A stretch of 64,000 bases of DNA from assembly GCF_013128195.2 (NCBI RefSeq), contig NZ_CP053452.2:3658001-3722000 (forward strand). The letters run 5' to 3'. The first letter of the stretch is position 1. Each line of letters opens with the position of its first letter. Under the pieces are notes generated by a model that saw only the letters and a list, made by a program, of their open reading frames with translations, did not search any database and had not been told where the DNA came from. Shown one piece after another: positions 18,884 through 27,493 of this stretch. This stretch comes from Frigoriglobus tundricola (GTDB lineage: Bacteria; Planctomycetota; Planctomycetia; Gemmatales; Gemmataceae). Made by a program: the position numbers and the translations under genes.

Positions 18884-20480
18884 GTAACCGTTCACAGGAG
18901 ACTGGCCCTACGTTTTTCAGGGCTTTTTGCATGAGGTCCGTGAGCGGTTGCCTCAAACACCCGTCTTCCTTAATTGAACGGACGCGATGACGCCGATCCC
19001 TCAACCGCCGGAACTCCCGAGCGACCTGCCCCCACAGGTCGTGGCGTATATCCGCATTCTTGAGGCCACGATTGCCGAGCTCACCGCCCAGGTCACCGGG
19101 CTCACCACCCGCGTCGCGGAACTCGAGGCCCGTCTCAACCAGAACTCCACCAACTCGTCCAAGCCCCCTTCGTCCGACGCCCCGCACGTGAAACCGGCCC
19201 CGCCCAAGCCGTCCTCGGGCAAGCGTCGCGGGGGCCAACCGGGGCACCCCAAAGCGGAACGCACCCTGCTGCCGCCGGATGAGATCCGGACCCTCAAGCC
19301 GGCCACGTGCCGGGGCTGCGCGCACCCGCTGACCGGGGACGACTCGAACCCGGCCGTTCATCAGGTCCACGAGGTCCCGGTCGTCACGCCCCACGTGACC
19401 GAGTACCGGTGCCACCGGCTCCGGTGCCCGCACTGCGGCACGACAACCGTGGCGGCGGTGCCGGCCGAGGCGGCGACCGGATACGGGCCCCGGGCTCAGG
19501 CGGTGGCCGCGCTGCTCACCGGCTCGTGCCGCCTGGGCAAGCGCGGCACGAGCCAATTGTTCGCCGACCTGTTCGGCCTGCCCCTGAGCCCGGCGATGGT
19601 GTGCAAGCTCCAGCACCGAACCGCGGAGGCGTTGAAGCCGGTGGCCGAAGAGGCCCTGATGTACACCTGCGGGCAACCGGCCAACGTGGACGAGACCAGC
19701 TGGAAGCAGGGCCAGAAGCGGGCCTGGCTGTGGGTGGCGGTGACCACGTTGGTTGTGGCGTTCCTGATCCGCAAGACCCGGGGCCGAAGCGCATTCGAGG
19801 ACCTACGGGATGGGTCGACGGCGGTCCACACGACCGACCGGTATCCGGTGTACACGCACCTCGACAAGCACAAGCGCCAGCTGTGCTGGGCGCACCTGCG
19901 GCGCGACTTCCAGGCGATGATCGACCGGGGCGGTTCCGGGACGGCGATCGGGGCGGCCCTACTGGCGTGTTCGGACGCCCTGTTCGAGAACTGGTATCGG
20001 GTCCGGGACGGAACCCTCACGCGGTCCACATTTCGCTCGGTCTACATCCCCGCGTTGCGTCGCCAGGTGGGCGAGTTCTTGCGGACCGGGGCCGCGTGCG
20101 GCTGCGCCAAGACGGCCGCCACGTGCGGCGAGCTGTTGCCGGTCGAGGCGTCGTTGTGGACGTTCGCGCGGGTCGTCGGCGTGGAACCGACCAACAACGC
20201 GGCCGAGCGCGAGGTGCGCCACGCCGTGTGCTGGCGCAAAACGAGCTTCGGGACCGACAGCGAACGCGGGAGCCGATTCGTGGAACGGATCCTCACGGTG
20301 ATCGCCTCGTGCCGCCGCCAGAAGCGCAACGTCCTGGCGTTCCTCATCGACGCCGTCACCGCACACCGGACCGGCGCGAAGGCACCGACGCTCGTTCCCG
20401 CTCAGGCCCAACAACAGAACGTTGTGAATCCGCTCTTCGCAAACTGTTGATACACTGCCGCATCACCTATGAACGCTTAC
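18884..20480 (+). mobile_element. IS66-family element, diverged copy B
   Basis: 1597 bp with left end GTAACCGTTCACAGG (18884) and right end complementary to GTAAGCGTTCATAGG (20466-20480). It is flanked by a perfect 8-bp duplication CTATTTTG at 18876-18883 and 20481-20488, the normal IS66 length. It is closely related to copies A1/A2 but has point differences throughout and a different 3' end. Confidence 0.93.
18987..20450 (+). CDS. IS66-family transposase (copy B)
   Basis: 487 aa, ATG at 18987. It has the same architecture as the copy A transposase: coiled coil, GKRRGGQPGHP, zinc-binding CRGC/CPHCG region, and DDE blocks NVDETSW, TTDRYPVYTHL and PTNNAAEREVRHAV. The second block is followed by DKHKRQLCWAHLRRDFQAM. 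One visible change is DETSW where copy A has DETGW. The C-terminus carries a 15-residue extension (QAQQQNVVNPLFANC) because the copy A stop is missing. All motifs are present, so it may be active. Confidence 0.9.
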   Translation: MTPIPQPPELPSDLPPQVVAYIRILEATIAELTAQVTGLTTRVAELEARLNQNSTNSSKPPSSDAPHVKPAPPKPSSGKRRGGQPGHPKAERTLLPPDEIRTLKPATCRGCAHPLTGDDSNPAVHQVHEVPVVTPHVTEYRCHRLRCPHCGTTTVAAVPAEAATGYGPRAQAVAALLTGSCRLGKRGTSQLFADLFGLPLSPAMVCKLQHRTAEALKPVAEEALMYTCGQPANVDETSWKQGQKRAWLWVAVTTLVVAFLIRKTRGRSAFEDLRDGSTAVHTTDRYPVYTHLDKHKRQLCWAHLRRDFQAMIDRGGSGTAIGAALLACSDALFENWYRVRDGTLTRSTFRSVYIPALRRQVGEFLRTGAACGCAKTAATCGELLPVEASLWTFARVVGVEPTNNAAEREVRHAVCWRKTSFGTDSERGSRFVERILTVIASCRRQKRNVLAFLIDAVTAHRTGAKAPTLVPAQAQQQNVVNPLFANC

Positions 20481-21200
20481 CTATTTTGATTAACCCGACG
20501 CCGGGCGGTGCGGTGCCGTGTGGCCAAAGATGAGGGGTAGTGACCGTATTATTACTAACCGTTGTATAACGCGCTAAACTACGACGACTCCGGCAGCCTG
20601 GTTTTTCAGGGAGTTGGCTGCCGATTGAGTTTAGTTTTATCCGCACCGGTTAGTAGCAACACCTTGGGCTCGGTCGCGGCCCCCGAACGCGCGGGGCACC
20701 GCTTATGGAGACTATCGGTACACACTGGCGCGCCGGCGTGTCCGGTGTGCCGCAGGTCATTGCGTCGCTGTCGGCTGTGAAATCGTACAGGCGTGAGGCG
20801 GCTCTCGATTTGTCAACGGTATGCGGTTCGGCAGCCGGGCGCCAGTTCGCGAGGGGCGCACTCCGGGTTGTCGGGGCGGGTGTCTCACCGTACGCCCGGC
20901 TCTCCGGTCGCGAGCGGCCCCCGCGTGTGCCACGGCCGGCCGAATATTTCTGGGCCGCCAACGGTGTTGACCGGTCGGTCCGTCTATCGGTCCGTAGGCC
21001 CGACGGGCGCGACCGCTGGGCGGCACGAGACCGGCCGGCCGCGGTCCACCCGCGGGCGACCGAACCGCTCGATCGCTTCGCAGAACGGGGCTGCCGATAC
21101 GACGGCGGACCGGGTGACGCGGTGCGGATGTTCCTGAGAGGTGCTGTCCGGGTGCGGTTCCCGGGACTCGCGAAGTGGGTGAGTGCGAGACCAGACACTA
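20481..21200. other. 720 bp between IS66 copy B and the IS630 element, no gene seen
   Basis: The open frames here have arginine/serine-rich, shadow-like composition and no recognisable domain. The only notable structure is the nested inverted repeat at 20553-20655. The stretch ends at the IS630 TA target (21199-21200). Confidence 0.5.
20553..20655. repeat. Three-tier nested inverted repeat (structured RNA or site)
   Basis: Outer arms TACTAACCG (20553-20561) and CGGTTAGTA (20647-20655), middle arms CTAAACT (20574-20580) and AGTTTAG (20628-20634), inner arms CGGCAGCC (20591-20598) and GGCTGCCG (20616-20623). The apical loop contains a further CCTG/CAGG pair. The outer spacers are both 12 nt. 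All arms are perfect. It could be a structured RNA, a recombination site or a small non-autonomous element. Confidence 0.6.
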
Positions 21201-22584
21201 GATCACGCTGGCTGAATTGGCCTTCCATCACGACGGGAATTTCGTCACCCTCGCGGGGTATCCCAGATTGACACCCGAGCGGAGCCGGTCATGCCAGGGA
21301 AGGCAGCCAAGGTGGTCATCACCGAGCGGCAGCAAGAGATCCTCCAACGGTGGGTTCGGTCTCGCTCCTGCCCGCGGGGGTTGGCCCAGCGAGCCGAGAT
21401 CATCTTGCTCGCCTTCGACCGCCTGCAGAACGGACCGATCGCCAACCACCTCGGGTGCGAGCGGCACGCCGTCGGGATTTGGCGACGACGTTGGGCGGCC
21501 GCCTTCGACACCCTGGTTCGCATCGAGTGCCTCGAAGGTCTCTCGACCCTGGAGAGGGCAATCGAAGATGTCCTGAGTGATAACCCCAGGTCCGGTTGTC
21601 CGGGGACTTTTGCTCCCGACCAGATCGCCCGGATCATCGCCGTCGCCTGTGAGCCGCCGGAGGATTCGGGCCGACCCGTGACGCACTGGACCCCGACCGC
21701 GTTGGCCGAGGAAGTGGTGGCACGCCGGATCGTCCCCTCGATCTCCGTCCGCCACGTCGGACGCCTTTTAAAAGTGCCGAACTCCAGCCCCATCGGAGTC
21801 GGTATTGGCTGAACGCGAACCCCAAGGATCCCGAGGCATTCGCCCAACAAGTCCGGGACGTGTGCGACTGCTACCAAGCTGCTCCAACGGGGTTGAAGAG
21901 CGGGGTTCACACGGTGTGCGTGGACGAGATGACGGGGGTCCAGGCGAAGGAGCGGATCGCCCCGACCAAGCCGATGCGGCCGGGTCAGGTCGAGAAAGTT
22001 GAGTTCGAGTACAAGCGGCATGGGACGCAGTGCTTGATCGGGAACTTCGAGGTCGCAACGGGTCAGGTGATCGCCCCGACGGTTCAGGCGACGCGGGGCG
22101 AGAAGGACTTCGCCACCCACATTGAGCGAACGGTGGCGACGGACCCGCAGGCGGGTTGGATCTTCGTGGCGGACAACCTGACGACGCACACCTCGGCGAC
22201 GTTGGTGCTGTGGGTGGCGTCGCTGTGCGGGGTGGCGGCCGAGTCGCTGGGCCAGAAGGGGAAGAGCGGGGTGCTGAAGTCGGTCGCGACGCGGAAGGCG
22301 TTCCTGACGGACCCCCGTCATCGGGTGCGGTTCGTGTATGTGCCCAAGCACACGTCGTGGCTGAACCAAGTGGAGATCTGGTTCAGCGTGTTGGCGAGGC
22401 GTGTGGTGCGCCGTGGGAACTTCCGATCGGTGGCGGACCTGCGGGAGAAGATCCTGGCGTACATCGCGTACCACAACCGGACGCGAGCCAAGCCCTACAA
22501 GTGGACGTACACCGGCCGCCCGCTCAACGTGTGACACCAGGAAACCCTCTGCCTTGGTGGCAGCCGAATTCAGCCAACGTGATC
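21201..22584 (+). mobile_element. IS630-family element 1
   Basis: 1384 bp between TA dinucleotides (21199-21200 and 22585-22586), the standard IS630 target duplication. Terminal inverted repeats are GATCACGCTGGCTGAATTGG on the left and GATCACGTTGGCTGAATTCG read inward from the right. It encodes one transposase in two frames. Confidence 0.92.
21291..22534 (+). CDS. IS630-family transposase made by -1 frameshifting
   Basis: The first frame (ATG 21291, 173 codons) holds the helix-turn-helix part: [65 protein letters not shown]. The DDE part is in the -1 frame: [61 protein letters not shown]. The frames meet at T TTA AAA (21767-21773), a canonical X XXY YYZ slippery heptamer in the correct phase. 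A -1 slip gives [16 protein letters not shown] with no gap. The product would be about 415 aa. Programmed frameshifting is known for IS630 members, and the intact heptamer argues against simple decay. Confidence 0.9.
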
Positions 22585-22650
22585 TAGGGGTCGGCCCCCG
22601 GCGGCTCCCGCCGCGCCCCCTCAAAAGGGCTCAGCCGTCACCCGTGAAGG

Positions 22651-22700
22651 CCCGAGGCCCCGGCGGCTGTTGAGGGGCTAACAGCCGCCGGGGCCTCGGG
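22651..22700. terminator. Very strong hairpin (cassette copy 2)
   Basis: 22-bp stem beginning CCCGAGGCCCCGGCGGCTGT with a 6-nt loop and one G-U pair at the loop end. It lies about 90 bp beyond the lipoprotein stop on the minus strand and is the counterpart of 16799-16845. Probable bidirectional terminator. Confidence 0.6.
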
Positions 22701-22790
22701 TCGGGAGATCGGATGACGCCGGTGCCACGGCTCATGGGTCGAGCGTATGGTTTCGCACCGGACTGGAATTATGAGAAGCAACAACTGACG

Positions 22791-23006
22791 TTACTTGGGC
22801 GGCGGCGGCAGTGGGGTCGGCGTTTTCGGCACGGGTTTACCGATTCTGCCTTTCGTACCCGCATCCGGACCCTGCTTGCCCTTGTCACCGCTATCCGGGC
22901 CCTGTTCGACGTTAGGGGCGGGAGGGCTTTGGGTGGGCTTCGAGTCGCCACAGCCACAAATAAATACGAACGTTAAGCTTAAAATAACTGACAATCTATA
23001 CAACAT
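22791..23006 (-). CDS. Small proline/glycine-rich lipoprotein (cassette copy 2)
   Basis: 71 aa, ATG at 23006. The signal peptide ends in FVFICGCGDS, a lipobox-type site, followed by low-complexity sequence rich in P, G, K and D (SPPAPNVEQGPDSGDKGKQ) and a proline-rich C-terminus. It is a clear paralogue of the protein at 16939-17169. It follows the DUF1559 gene by 100 bp on the same strand and is probably cotranscribed. Unknown function; lipid-anchored. Confidence 0.8.
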   Translation of the reverse strand: MLYRLSVILSLTFVFICGCGDSKPTQSPPAPNVEQGPDSGDKGKQGPDAGTKGRIGKPVPKTPTPLPPPPK

Positions 23007-23106
23007 TGCGACCTACACACGATGAGTTGAGATGGAAGCGGAAAGCTGGGGCGGACCGGCGGGTCCGCCCCAGACGCCAGTGTGCCCGGCGAGACACGGG
23101 GCGGCC

Positions 23107-24117
23107 TCACTGGCCCAGTTGAGAGAAGTCAACGACGTTCCCATCAGACATGGCTGAGGCATAGATGAACATCGTCTGGTTCGCACTGAGCGTGATGGGC
23201 CGGACGGACCCGTCACCGAAGGCGAAGTTGACGATGCCGGTGTGGCGGCTGCTAAAATTTACCCAGTCGGGTGTGGTAGACAGGCCAAAAGCGGTGGGCA
23301 GGGTACCGGCCCCGAACCAGGTGACGACGAAGTCCCGGGAACCCGTCGCCGTGCCGAACAGTGATTCACCGAACGCGATGGTGTTCGAGGTGCCGTCGGT
23401 GATCGCCACAATTTTTGTTTGCGAATTCGCGTCGTAAATGCCCTGAAACGCCGGATATGCGGACCCCCAATATCCCCCACAGCCAATGTAGTTGGAGCGG
23501 CCCCACTCGTTGCCGTACGAGTTGTTGAAGAAGCTGCCGTCGGGGCAGTAATCGATTGCCACGTAGTAGGTGGAGGGAGAATTGCCGCCCGCCCAGTACG
23601 CGTCAATGATGCCGGTACTGGGGGTGGCGTTCTGGGCGCTGTCCGACGGGCACAGGTAGGTCTTGATGCGCGTGTAGGCCGGGACGAAGCCGTACCCGGT
23701 GTGGTTGCCGTCGCTCGAGTACGGCGGCGTGTTGTAGGCCCAGGCCCCCTGCGTGGTGTTCAACGTCAGGTACGCCTGCGGGATCAGGTTGAACGTAGCG
23801 GTCTGTTCCACGTACGGCAACAGGTACACCAGGACGCCCGTGAAGGGGCCGCCGCCCACGTACGCGGAGTTGGCGCCGTTGTTGCTGTTCGGGCTATAGT
23901 TGATGCCGGGCGGGAGTATACCGTAGCTGCTCTCGTAGTTCATCGCGGCCAGCCCGACCTGTTTCAGGTTGTTGGTGCAGCTCATGCGCGCGGCCGCCTC
24001 GCGCACCTTCTGGACGGCGGGCAGGAGCAGGCCGATCAGGATCGCGATGATGGCGATCACCACCAAAAGCTCGATCAGCGTGAACGCGCGTCGGGAGCGA
24101 AACCGTGTGAGCCTCAT
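23107..24117 (-). CDS. DUF1559 protein with prepilin-type N-terminus (cassette copy 2)
   Basis: 336 aa, ATG at 24117. It has [21 protein letters not shown] at residues 9-30 (pseudopilin-type N-terminus), the DUF1559 signature [20 protein letters not shown] and the C-terminal [19 protein letters not shown] motif. Compared with the protein at 17270-18277, the first 150 residues and last 100 residues are nearly the same, while the stretch around residues 185-230 ([19 protein letters not shown]) has diverged and has a short insertion. Exported surface protein; role unknown. Confidence 0.93.
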   Translation of the reverse strand: MRLTRFRSRRAFTLIELLVVIAIIAILIGLLLPAVQKVREAAARMSCTNNLKQVGLAAMNYESSYGILPPGINYSPNSNNGANSAYVGGGPFTGVLVYLLPYVEQTATFNLIPQAYLTLNTTQGAWAYNTPPYSSDGNHTGYGFVPAYTRIKTYLCPSDSAQNATPSTGIIDAYWAGGNSPSTYYVAIDYCPDGSFFNNSYGNEWGRSNYIGCGGYWGSAYPAFQGIYDANSQTKIVAITDGTSNTIAFGESLFGTATGSRDFVVTWFGAGTLPTAFGLSTTPDWVNFSSRHTGIVNFAFGDGSVRPITLSANQTMFIYASAMSDGNVVDFSQLGQ

Positions 24118-24428
24118 AATGCAACCCTCGGACCGTGAAAATGAAATACCCCGGGTGCAACGACCTGGGGCGCGCCGGGACGCAGCAGCAACCGATCAGT
24201 TACTGCGACCAAAAAACTGTCGGCTAAATAGCCGATACTCTTGGGCAAAGTATCGTGTGGACGATAAACTGGAGAGATTCGGGGCGCGAGTGCCCTACAT
24301 GCAAATTCCGTTGTAACTGACACTACTTACAAGAGCAAGCACGGAAAAAATGAGATTTTTCGGCCTTAGCCGCCCAGCCGTACAACGCCTCTTATCTTTG
24401 ACCCGCGATTTCGAGAAAGGTTTCGCCG
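24118..24428. other. 311-bp upstream region of DUF1559 copy 2
   Basis: No gene. It contains a short palindrome CGGCTA-AA-TAGCCG at 24221-24234. It is not alignable by eye with the region upstream of copy 1, so the two genes may have different promoters. It ends in the IS66 target TTTCGCCG (24421-24428). Confidence 0.4.
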
Positions 24429-26019
24429 GTAACCGTTCACAGGAGACTGGCCCTGCGTTTTTCAGGGCTTTTTGCATGAGGTCCGTGAGTGGTTGCCTCA
24501 CATACCCGTCTTCCGTAATTGAACGGACGCGATGACGCCTGTCCCTCAACCGCCGGAACTCCCGAGCGACCTGCCCCCACAGGTCGTGGCGTATATCCGC
24601 ATTCTTGAGGCCACGATTGCCGAACTCACCGCCCAGGTCACCGGGCTCACCACCCGCGTCGCGGAACTCGAGGCCCGTCTCAACCAGAACTCCACCAACT
24701 CGTCCAAGCCCCCTTCGTCCGACGCCCCGCACGTGAAACCGGCCCCGCCCAAGCCGCCCTCGGGCAAGAGACGAGGCGGGCAACCGGGGCACCCCAAAGC
24801 CGAACGCACCCTGCTGCCGCCCGATGAGATCCGGGCACTTAAGCCGTCCACGTGCCGGGACTGTGCGCACCCGTTGACCGGGGACGACCCACAACCGGCC
24901 GTTCATCAGGTCCACGAGATCCCCGTCATCACGCCTCACGTCACCGAGTATCGGTGCCACCGGCTCCGGTGCCCGCACTGCGGCACGACGACCGCGGCGA
25001 CGGTGCCGGCCGAGGCGGCGACCGGATACGGACCCCGGGCTCAGGCGGTGGCCGCGGTGCTCACCGGCTCGTGCCGCCTGGGCAAGCGCGGCACGAGCCA
25101 ATTGTTCGCCGACCTGTTCGGCCTGCCCCTGAGCCCGGCGATGGTGTGCAAGCTCCAGCACCGAACCGCGGAGGCGTTGAAGCCGGTGGCCGAGGACGCC
25201 CTGATCTACACCCGCGGACAACCGGCCAACGTGGACGAGACCGGCTGGACCCAAGGCCGCAAGCGGGCCTGGTTGTGGGTGGCCGTGACCACGTTCGTGG
25301 TGGCCTTCCTGATCCGAAAGACCCGGGGCCGAAGCGCCTTCGATGATCTGCGAGCGGGCTCGACGGCCGTCCACACGACCGACCGGTATCCGGTGTACAC
25401 GCACCTTTCCAAGCACACGCGCCAGCTGTGCTGGGCGCACCTGCGTCGCGATTTCCAGGCGATGATCGACCGCGGCGGTTCCGGGACGGCGATCGGTGCG
25501 GCTCTGTTGGCGAGTTCGGACGCCTTGTTCGAGCATTGGTATCGGGTCCGGGACGGAACCCTCGCGCGGTCCACATTCCGATCGAACTACGTCCCCGAAT
25601 TGCGTCACCAGATCGGCGAGCACCTGCGGACCGGGGCTGCGTGCGGCTGCGCCAAGACCGCCGCCACCTGCGGCGACCTGTTGGCCGTCGAGGCGTCGTT
25701 GTGGACGTTCGCGCGGGTCGTCGGTGTGGAACCGACCAACAACGCGGCCGAGCGCGAGGTGCGCCACGCGGTGTGCTGGCGCAAAACCAGCTTCGGGACC
25801 GACAGCGAACGCGGGAGCCGATTCGTGGAACGCATCTTGACGGTCCTCGCCTCGTGCCGCCGGCAGAACCGCAACGTATTGGCATTCCTCACCGACGCCA
25901 TCCGCGCACACCGCAATGGCGAGCCGGCACCGACACTGCTCCCGGCCTAATCCGAATTCCCTCACGGCGTCGGCATATCAATTCGCTGATATGCCGACGT
26001 CTCACCTGTGAACGGCTAC
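24429..26019 (+). mobile_element. IS66-family element, copy A2
   Basis: 1591 bp, ends GTAACCGTTCACAGG (24429-24443) and the complement of GTAGCCGTTCACAGG (26005-26019). It is flanked by a perfect 8-bp duplication TTTCGCCG (24421-24428 and 26020-26027). Its transposase is identical to copy A1 in the opposite orientation at 2535-4125, so one is probably a recent copy of the other. The 3' hairpin is at 25968-25999. Confidence 0.95.
24532..25950 (+). CDS. IS66-family transposase (copy A2)
   Basis: 472 aa, ATG at 24532, identical in sequence to the transposase at 2604-4022: coiled coil, basic GKRRGGQPGHP, cysteine pairs CRDC and CPHCG, and the DDE blocks NVDETGW, TTDRYPVYTHL and PTNNAAEREVRHAV. 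No accessory tnpA/tnpB genes. It is intact and flanked by perfect ends and a perfect target duplication, so this copy is the best candidate for an active element in the window. Confidence 0.93.
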   Translation: MTPVPQPPELPSDLPPQVVAYIRILEATIAELTAQVTGLTTRVAELEARLNQNSTNSSKPPSSDAPHVKPAPPKPPSGKRRGGQPGHPKAERTLLPPDEIRALKPSTCRDCAHPLTGDDPQPAVHQVHEIPVITPHVTEYRCHRLRCPHCGTTTAATVPAEAATGYGPRAQAVAAVLTGSCRLGKRGTSQLFADLFGLPLSPAMVCKLQHRTAEALKPVAEDALIYTRGQPANVDETGWTQGRKRAWLWVAVTTFVVAFLIRKTRGRSAFDDLRAGSTAVHTTDRYPVYTHLSKHTRQLCWAHLRRDFQAMIDRGGSGTAIGAALLASSDALFEHWYRVRDGTLARSTFRSNYVPELRHQIGEHLRTGAACGCAKTAATCGDLLAVEASLWTFARVVGVEPTNNAAEREVRHAVCWRKTSFGTDSERGSRFVERILTVLASCRRQNRNVLAFLTDAIRAHRNGEPAPTLLPA

Positions 26020-26189
26020 TTTCGCCGAGGTGGCAGCTCCTGTTCTTACACAACGCGAACACGTTTCGTCCCTCCGGTGCCAGTCTCAAAACGTGCTCAC
26101 CAATCCGATTGTTTATCAAAAGAGATCGATCGCAATAGATTTTAACGGCTTGTTCCTCACCACCCCTGACCCGATTCGTCCGGGCGGGG

Positions 26190-27428
26190 TCACAACTGTT
26201 TCCCCGCGAGCAGGCCGGTGCTCCACGCGGATTGGAAGTTGTACCCGCCGATCCAGCCGTCCAGGTCGAGCACCTCGCCCGCGAAGTACAGCCCCGGCCG
26301 CCGCTTGCTCTGCATCGTGCGCGAGTCCACCTCGTCCAGGTCGACGCCGCCCGCGGTGACCTCGGCCTTCTCGAACCCGAGCGTGCCGCGGAGCGGGAGC
26401 CGGAGGCGCTTCACGGCCGCGACCAGCTTCAGGCGGTCGGGCTTCGCGAGGGCCGCGGCCCGGCGGTCCGCCGCCAGCCCGCACAGCGCGAGGAACTGAT
26501 CGGCGAGCCGCCGCGGGAGCTTCTCCGCCAGCACGCCGGCGAGCTGCTTCTTGCCGGACGCGAGCGACTCCGTGCGCAGGAACGCGTCGAACGTTTGCTC
26601 GGGGTCGGTCGGCAGGAAATCGGCTTCGAGCGTGAGCGCCGAGGGCCTCTCGTGGCCGCTCACCGCGCGGCTCACGTCCAGGGGCGCCGGGCCGGTTAAA
26701 CCGAAGTGCGCGAACAGGACCGAGCCGCGCCGGTGGGCGAGCGCCTTGCCTTCCGCGGGCAGCACTTTCAGGTTCACGTCGGGGATGGTGATGCCGCGGA
26801 GCTCGCCGATCCAGGCCGGCTGGACGGTGAGCGGCACCAGCGCGGGGCGCAGGGGCACGATCGTGTGCCCGAACTTCTGCGCGACGGCGTAGCCGTCCCC
26901 GGTCGTGCCGCACCCCGGGTACGATTTCCCGCCGGTCGTGACGAGCACGCGCTCCGCCGTGAGCGTGCGCGCCGGCGTGGACACGCGGAACCCGCCCTCG
27001 GGGTGCGGTTCGATGTCCTTGACGGGCTCGTTGAGCGCGAGGGCCGCGCCGCTCCGGGCGAGCCGCTTCAGGAGCGCGTCGAGGACGTCCAGGGCGCGGT
27101 CGCTGACCGGGAACACCTTGCCCGTGTCTTCGACCTTCGTTGCGACGCCCTCGCCGTTGAAGAACGCGACCGTCTCCCGCGGGCCGAGCCCGGCGAGTGC
27201 CGAGTGCAGGAACTTGCCGTTCGGGCCGAACGCCTGGACGATGCCGCGGGTGTCGCAGTCGTGCGTGATGTTGCACCGCGTGCCGCCGGACATGAGGATC
27301 TTCACGCCGGGCTTCTTGCCCTTCTCCAGGATCAGGACGCGGCGCCCGCGCTCGGCGGCGTGGATGGCCGCCATCAGGCCCGCCGCCCCCGCCCCGGCGA
27401 TGATCGCGTCGTAGTCGAATGAAGGCAT
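26190..27428 (-). CDS. NAD(P)/FAD-dependent oxidoreductase, HI0933/YhiN (BaiN-like) family
   Basis: 412 aa, ATG at 27428. The dinucleotide-binding motif GAGAAG is at residues 12-17, followed by LEKGKKPGVKILMSGGTRCN, the diagnostic HI0933-family box near 34-53. A second FAD contact GGKSYPGCGTTGDGY is near 170, and GEVLDLDGWIGGYNFQSAW near the C-terminus closes the FAD site. It is a soluble flavoprotein. Biochemically studied relatives include the gut bile-acid enzyme BaiN, but most members have no known substrate. Monocistronic and divergent from the Bat operon; the two genes start 66 bp apart. Confidence 0.9.
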   Translation of the reverse strand: MPSFDYDAIIAGAGAAGLMAAIHAAERGRRVLILEKGKKPGVKILMSGGTRCNITHDCDTRGIVQAFGPNGKFLHSALAGLGPRETVAFFNGEGVATKVEDTGKVFPVSDRALDVLDALLKRLARSGAALALNEPVKDIEPHPEGGFRVSTPARTLTAERVLVTTGGKSYPGCGTTGDGYAVAQKFGHTIVPLRPALVPLTVQPAWIGELRGITIPDVNLKVLPAEGKALAHRRGSVLFAHFGLTGPAPLDVSRAVSGHERPSALTLEADFLPTDPEQTFDAFLRTESLASGKKQLAGVLAEKLPRRLADQFLALCGLAADRRAAALAKPDRLKLVAAVKRLRLPLRGTLGFEKAEVTAGGVDLDEVDSRTMQSKRRPGLYFAGEVLDLDGWIGGYNFQSAWSTGLLAGKQL

Positions 27429-27493
27429 GGGGGGATTGTAGAAGTCGGGGATACCCTCTGGAACTTGCGGCCCGCGTCGCGCATCCTGAAGTC

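Larger units (their letters stand above)
22590..24117 (-). repeat. Duplicated cassette, copy 2 (hairpin, lipoprotein, DUF1559)
   Basis: Same order and orientation as copy 1 at 16737-18277. The left boundary coincides with the IS630 right end: similarity begins about four bases after the TA at 22585-22586. The IS therefore inserted at, or just outside, the duplication edge. Confidence 0.8.

Noticed and set aside
20553-20655. An integron attC site
   Set aside because: The folded shape is suggestive, but the RYYYAAC/GTTRRRY core is not matched, no second site was found nearby, and no integron integrase is in the window.
20705-21271. A 188-codon ORF in the gene-less stretch between two ISs
   Set aside because: Arginine-rich shadow-like composition, no domain, and it runs across the left inverted repeat of the IS630 element.
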